Shown: positions 59,338-64,000 of the stretch, one piece after another
Position numbering within the stretch: the stretch's first letter is position 1
How the letters are laid out: each line of letters begins with the position of its first letter
From: Lithodes maja
Lineage: Eukaryota > Arthropoda > Malacostraca > Decapoda > Lithodidae
Assembly: GCA_037953745.1 (NCBI GenBank)
Contig: JBAKBP010012282.1
Span: 1 to 64,000, forward strand
Direction of reading: 5' to 3'
Length of the DNA stretch: 64,000 nucleotides
The notes under the pieces: generated by a model
Database searches by the model: none
What the model was told of the DNA's origin: nothing
What the model saw: only the letters and a program-made list of their open reading frames with translations
Program-made: the position numbers and the translations under genes

Positions 59338-61403
59338 CTATATTCCAACTTACTTCCTCTCGGGCATAGGCTGAGAGCCTTAACATTCACCGTTTTACAA
59401 TGAACAGTGAAGCCCGTGAGGTCTTGTTCCAGTCTAGGGAGTGAGACATGTGAAGCACGTAGAGTACAACGAGCACCTGCCATCTTGCCTTCACATGAGG
59501 CATGGTGCTCACTCACGGACCGAAACGACCCCATCTCTGAAGCCATCTCGTTCCCGTGCTTCACTGTCTCACCCCCTACACTCGGACTCTCACACTTACA
59601 CACACACAACGCCACCTGTTGAGCAGATAACTCACCAGGCATTGCACCCCTATAGCATATTTTGAATATGGGAATATTCATACACTGCTATTTAATCAGG
59701 GAACAATGAGGGTATTTGATTGACGTTTCGGTGGGCTTGTGGTAATGCACTGATACTAGGTACAGCTCAAATTCCATCCCAATAATATCTTCCCATTGAT
59801 ACATCGGGATTTGAACCCGGGACCTTTGGATTACCAGGCCAGTGGCAAGACCACTCCACCACACCTCCCCTTCAGACTTCAGACTTTAGACTTCAGAGCG
59901 AGAGGGTAGCAATGGTTGCCAGACGTATGGACCGGTTGGCAGCCCTGCGCTTATAGCTAGGTGCGACAGGGTTGGTAGTACATTGCCGCCTGCATATGCT
60001 GCCGGGCTGCCCATGTTGTCGTACTGCACATTGCATGGAGGCTCGCTGTGTGTTCCATGATCAGGTTGCCTAGAACCTTTGAGATTCTAACATCCCTTGC
60101 CCTCTCTCCCAATTTCTCACGGTTGCACTCTTTCTCTCTGACGACATTACTCTCATTTCATTCTTCTCTCTATTTAAATGCATACCCTTCCCTTGAGGTC
60201 CTAAAGGAGTTTCAGCACTCACCTCTCGTATTACTCTTAGGACAAGCATATATTTACATGTATTAGATTTAAGGGGTTAATGTGAACAGCGATCTTCTTG
60301 ATGAGGATAGTTGGTGAACGTTCTACATGTTCACGAGTTATATGCCCAGCTCATCATCCAATTTGTGACTAGACTAGTGCCATGTGTAAGAGCCCGACCA
60401 TGCCCAGGAGTTGTCTGTAGAGGGGCGAGGACTTAGCCTTGATTTGCCTACCGAGCCAGGAGCGAGTGTAGTACCAGAGACTACAGCTCGCTCGTAGTGC
60501 CGGTATAGTAGAGTAACGTAATTTATCTGTCCTTGTGTTCTCTGCAGTCTTTTCCTGGGTTCTCGCTTTCGGTGCTGGGACTCGTTGTTCCTGTGACTTG
60601 GCCTGCTAGCTAGAACACATGGGGATGATGAGTGGGTTATATCTTTATTTTACTATGCATTGCAGCTCTCTTTAAGTTTATGTATGTAACACTTTACAAT
60701 ACACATTACTCACACACTAGACAACACTATTAATACTTTCATGTATCAATTAACTGCACTGTCGTTTTGCTGCTGTTTCCGGAGTTCTATTGCGTAGGGC
60801 GCATACGGACTCAGAGGGGAGACAGAGTGAGAGAAGCGAAGTAGCCTATGCGGTAGTAGGCTACCAGCGCAGTACTGTTGCCTGCAACCTTTTAGTTATT
60901 CCAAGTATAGATTCATTATTACAATAAGTGACTACTGTTTATGTTCCTTCCATGTGTATTATTAGGTATCTACTGGATCATGAACATCTTGTATGCTACA
61001 TGCTAGTGCATGTTAGTAGGGGACAGTTATTCTAGTGCACGCGCTTTCAAGTAGGCGTGTACATTTGTCATTTAGCATTTCACTGTCATACCTTTAGCCT
61101 GCTTCTATTCTACATTATTAGAGGCTTAATATTAACGTAGTTTCTTGAGTATTGCATTTCTTTAGTAATAACGTAACCTATAAATGTCTGAGGGAGTTTA
61201 GCCTCATAGCCTACCCCTGTTGTACACTTTCGCCGAGTTAAGGTACCTCGTTACCATAGACGATAACTCTGTAGGGCGTTGGTGCTTTTGTTGTCTGGAG
61301 CATATAGTATTTGGGACTGGAATCGAGCGTGTCGTTGTCACATAAGCCATTTCTGTCCTACGATCAAGAATCCCGAATATGTATTGCCGATCCAGCCGTA
61401 ACA
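58991..61403 (+). repeat. 3' LTR of the gypsy-class element, with SINE insertion
   Basis: Collinear with 51533-53362 apart from an extra ~583 bp at about 59303-59886. Differences noted: AAGCC/AAGAC near 59217, ACCGG/ACCAG near 60866 and ACTTTT/ACTGTT near 60876. Confidence 0.93.
59303..59866 (-). mobile_element. tRNA-derived SINE with poly(A), copy 2 (inside LTR)
   Basis: On the minus strand the head carries B box GGGTTCAAATCCC (near 59808-59820) and ends in poly(A), seen as T35 at 59303-59337. Same family as 35111-35466 but about 200 bp longer, with extra sequence next to the poly(A). Because it lies in the 3' LTR only, it postdates the gypsy-class insertion and is the youngest insertion in the window. 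Confidence 0.85.
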
Positions 61404-63080
61404 ACATCGTCATACGCCTGGCGCGTGCTCGGTTCGTTAGACAATTTCCGCTGCAATGCGCGCAAGCGACCTAATGCCAAACCATAGTTGGTAGGCAGGC
61501 TTATCTCACTGTTCTTCCAGGGTAAACTAACTTTATATTGCTTGTCTGAGGCACAGTAGCACACAGACTCGTCAAACCTTTGTAGCGCAACTTCCGAGTC
61601 ATAATCAGTCTCCATAGGATTAATGCCTATGTGATCCAATCTCCACAGTCGTTCCAGGTCGAACTCGGCAGCCATCTTAGGGTCACTAGGTTGGGAATCC
61701 TCCCTTCCCAACTCCTCTGCCGCGGTTACATTGACTCTATATATCGAGACCGTGTCGACCAGGACCTTTGACTGTGTAGTATGCACCTTTCCGCTCATGC
61801 AGTATCCAAATTTAGTGGGGATTAAAACTACACCACACATCTTTTTAAATCCAGGGTATACTACTTCATAATAATGATCTACACCAAGTAGAACATGCAC
61901 CTCACTCTGATTTCCCATGGGATCTGACAAGTTAACCCCTTTGCTACGTAATGCGTGTTCCACCTTCTTCACACCCACAGATACATATTCTGGTAGGGTG
62001 TCTACTACGATACAAGTCATAAAGTACCGGTTTTTACGATAGAAATATGAAACCTCCGCTATCTCGTAGTCTTGTTTATCAGTAACCCCTGTGAAGCCCT
62101 GTAATCGAAGAGTCTCAGCCCCTACGATTCGGTGATTCAGTCCCACTAGTACGGACCTCTTTATAAAGGAACGTTGAGACCCTTGATCTAGAAGTACCCG
62201 ACAAACTTTGTTACTGTCATTACCTTCCATGGGAATCTGTATTGTGGGCAATATAGTGGTGTCTTGCGTGCTACCTAGTGTCACAGTTGTAGTACCCTCA
62301 TTTTTGACGTCTTTGACTTTATCCGCTGTAGGACACAACTTATCAAAGTGATGTCCTTTGCAGTGCCGACAGGGCCTTAAGTATGTAGCAGTACATTGTC
62401 CCTGCTTACCATGTTCCCCACTTAGACAACCTACACATAGCTTCAATCTTTTCGCCTGTGCTAGTTTTGTCTCATTTGTTGGGTATTTTATGCAGAAACT
62501 CCATTTATGTTTGTTGTTACATGGCTTACATAGAATCTGAGCAGGTTTCTTATACACACCCTCTTTCTTTACTTTAGTCCCCACTGTCATGCTTATTGTT
62601 CCCCTCTTCTCCACATTCTCACTCCCTCCTGACACATACATTCTCCCTTTGTTCAACTGTAGATTATTGATCTCCTTGCTGAACTGAGTTTTGAACTCCC
62701 CCAGTTCAAATGATCTTACCTTATCAAGTATTGCCATAGGAAGCTTCTGCCGCAAGATAATGACTATCATTTCCTGCGTGGTAAGCCCTAGGGTGTCTAG
62801 CGATCGAGTATGGCACTCCATATTTGCCCTGAAGTTTGTCAACTCATCAACCTTATACTGTGGTTCTGCGAGCCCCAACAAGGCAACGACATGGGCCATC
62901 TTCAACTGCTCTCTATCCCCGTATGTGGACTCTAATAAGTGTACCGCTTCAAGATAACTACCACCCACTACTGCAAAACCCTCTATTAAATGTAAGGCCT
63001 CTCCTTCCATTTGTCCCTTCAGATAGTAAAACTTGCGGACATTAGCCAAAGAGGATTCATGAACCGCAGATCGAAACACG
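61404..63080 (-). CDS. BEL/Pao gag-protease (copy B), 5'-truncated
   Basis: The minus-strand frame is open from about 63079 to the gypsy LTR. It covers the DUF1759-type Gag region (from HESSLANVRKFYYLKGQ), three Cys/His motifs (CKPCNNKHKWSFC, CVGCLSGEHGKQGQC, CRHCKGHHFDKLC), the DUF1758-type protease (LLDQGSQRSF; VHVLLGVDHYYEVV) and the linker toward RT (RLWRLDHIGINPMETDYDSE). The last ~8 codons before its stop come from the LTR. The first ~140 Gag residues, leader and most of the LTR were removed by a deletion joining 63080 to LTR sequence over a shared GTC. Confidence 0.92.
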
Positions 63081-63082
63081 TC

Positions 63083-63148
63083 ATGATGTCGATGAGAGCG
63101 TCGTGATGGTGTAGCTGCGTGTATTGCTGTATGTGTATTGTGATTACA
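63083..63148 (-). repeat. BEL LTR remnant (copy B)
   Basis: Matches 8767-8832, the outer end of the BEL-3 LTR. Confidence 0.75.
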
Positions 63149-64000
63149 GGCACAAAAGCTCGATCAACTGAGGGCGGAAAAATTAGATGTTGACTGGTTG
63201 GTGTTCGTGAAGGCTCTGGCGTACCTCAAAAGCACACCTTGCTGCCTTGGCAAACCGCCAGGAGCCCAAATTATCGTACCGCATTTAGGTTGCTCTATAC
63301 GATAAATTATATTAATATATACGATAAATTCATATATACTACATAAGACCATGGCAATATTGCTTAATAGCATATTAGGCCTTTTATAACTGAACTTATT
63401 TACAATCTTATAATATACGATCTACTCGTCCTACGTCGTGCTGTAGGAGAGATCGTGACGTCACAGACATACGAGATCACAAAAGAGTCATATTCTATCG
63501 TATTTATACGATACTAACCATTTTATTTTGAGTGACCTGAAGTTTGTGCTGTGCTGATTTCGATGATGCAGAGTACCAGGATGACACAGAATAGTCAAAA
63601 TGACATTGAACAAGCGCTTGGCAGAGGGTCTTTTTGGTCGCCGCGGGCAAGCATCCCACCTGTCTATACAGGTATTTTATACGTGCTCTACACTTACTCA
63701 GGATAGATTCCAAAATTGTTTCACCTGACAAACTCGCATCCAGTTTTAGTCCGAGATATTTAACTTGTGACACTGTTGTTATAGGAATATCATTACAGTT
63801 GACCGAGAAGCCCACAATGTCTTTCAGTTTGCGTTTTGTTCCACATAAGATGGCTTCCGTCTTGCCCAGGTGAAGAGATAGTCTATTGTCCACTAGCCAT
63901 TCACTACATGATTCTAGTTCTTTGGAAAGTGAAGCGGCAATACTTATTGGGTCTTTTCCTGAAACCAGGAGCACGCTGTCGTCTGCATACAGTAATAATT
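63149..64000 (-). mobile_element. CR1-like LINE (copy B), runs off the window
   Basis: Matches 8833-9684 at about 99.5 percent. The minus-strand RT C-terminal ORF covers 63504 to the window end (…VSGKDPISIAASLSKELESC). The RT catalytic box would lie just beyond 64000. Confidence 0.9.

Larger units (their letters stand above)
51533..61403 (+). mobile_element. Ty3/gypsy-class LTR retrotransposon with Gmr1-like gene order
   Basis: A complete element: 5' LTR (51533-53362), primer-binding site, gag-protease-integrase-RT-RNase H, polypurine tract, 3' LTR (58991-61403, containing a SINE), 4-bp target duplication. The LTRs differ at about 3 positions in 1.8 kb, so insertion is recent. The only coding defect seen is one frameshift near 58103. 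Confidence 0.94.

Overview
The window is repeat-dominated animal nuclear DNA. I see no bacterial operon, no rRNA, no functional tRNA gene and no conventional multi-exon host gene. The invertebrate assignment, perhaps a decapod crustacean, is an inference from the mix: DIRS, BEL/Pao, several CR1/L2-like LINEs, an endonuclease-type LINE with a PHD finger, tRNA-derived SINEs, many TTAA-flanked MITEs and long GA, CA and GT microsatellites. Nothing seen names a species.

Layout. 1-1910 is a GA-rich satellite. 2256-8832 is a minus-strand BEL/Pao element (gag, primer-binding site, LTR) broken by a plus-strand LTR element. The inserted element carries an LTR, an SGNH-hydrolase ORF and BEL-type gag-protease. 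8833-11590 is a 5'-truncated CR1-like LINE. 11600-13130 is an older LINE fragment (called LINE-E here) riddled with a Tc1-type MITE, a palindrome and a SINE. 13131-15440 is a unit encoding a 177-residue KH-domain protein. 16172-24822 is an almost complete DIRS retrotransposon with inverted termini and an internal complementary region. 25250-28400 holds microsatellites, a SINE pair and MITEs. 28440-32820 is a two-ORF L2/CR1-like LINE. 33240-37740 is a field of MITEs, a tRNA-like tandem array and satellite expansions born inside MITEs.

From 37870 the LINE-E/KH block returns as a second copy. It is split by an endonuclease-type LINE (39317-42600) and an intact CR1 (43381-46467). The KH unit resumes at 47119-49609 and abuts BEL pol (minus, 49610-51532). 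That BEL is split by a complete Ty3/gypsy-class element (51533-61403) flanked by a 4-bp duplication, ACAT. BEL gag then resumes (61404-63080), followed by the same LTR remnant and CR1 LINE seen at 8764-9684. The window therefore samples repeated blocks ordered BEL, CR1, LINE-E, KH, and the block probably continues past the right edge.

Most notable: the Ty3/gypsy-class element has integrase upstream of reverse transcriptase (Gmr1-like order). The two KH ORFs differ only at synonymous sites. An SGNH ORF lies between an LTR and BEL gag. Related TTAA-flanked MITEs have expanded into tandem arrays in two different ways. The coding genes here work as self-mobilising elements and not as a host pathway; the KH protein is the one candidate for something else.
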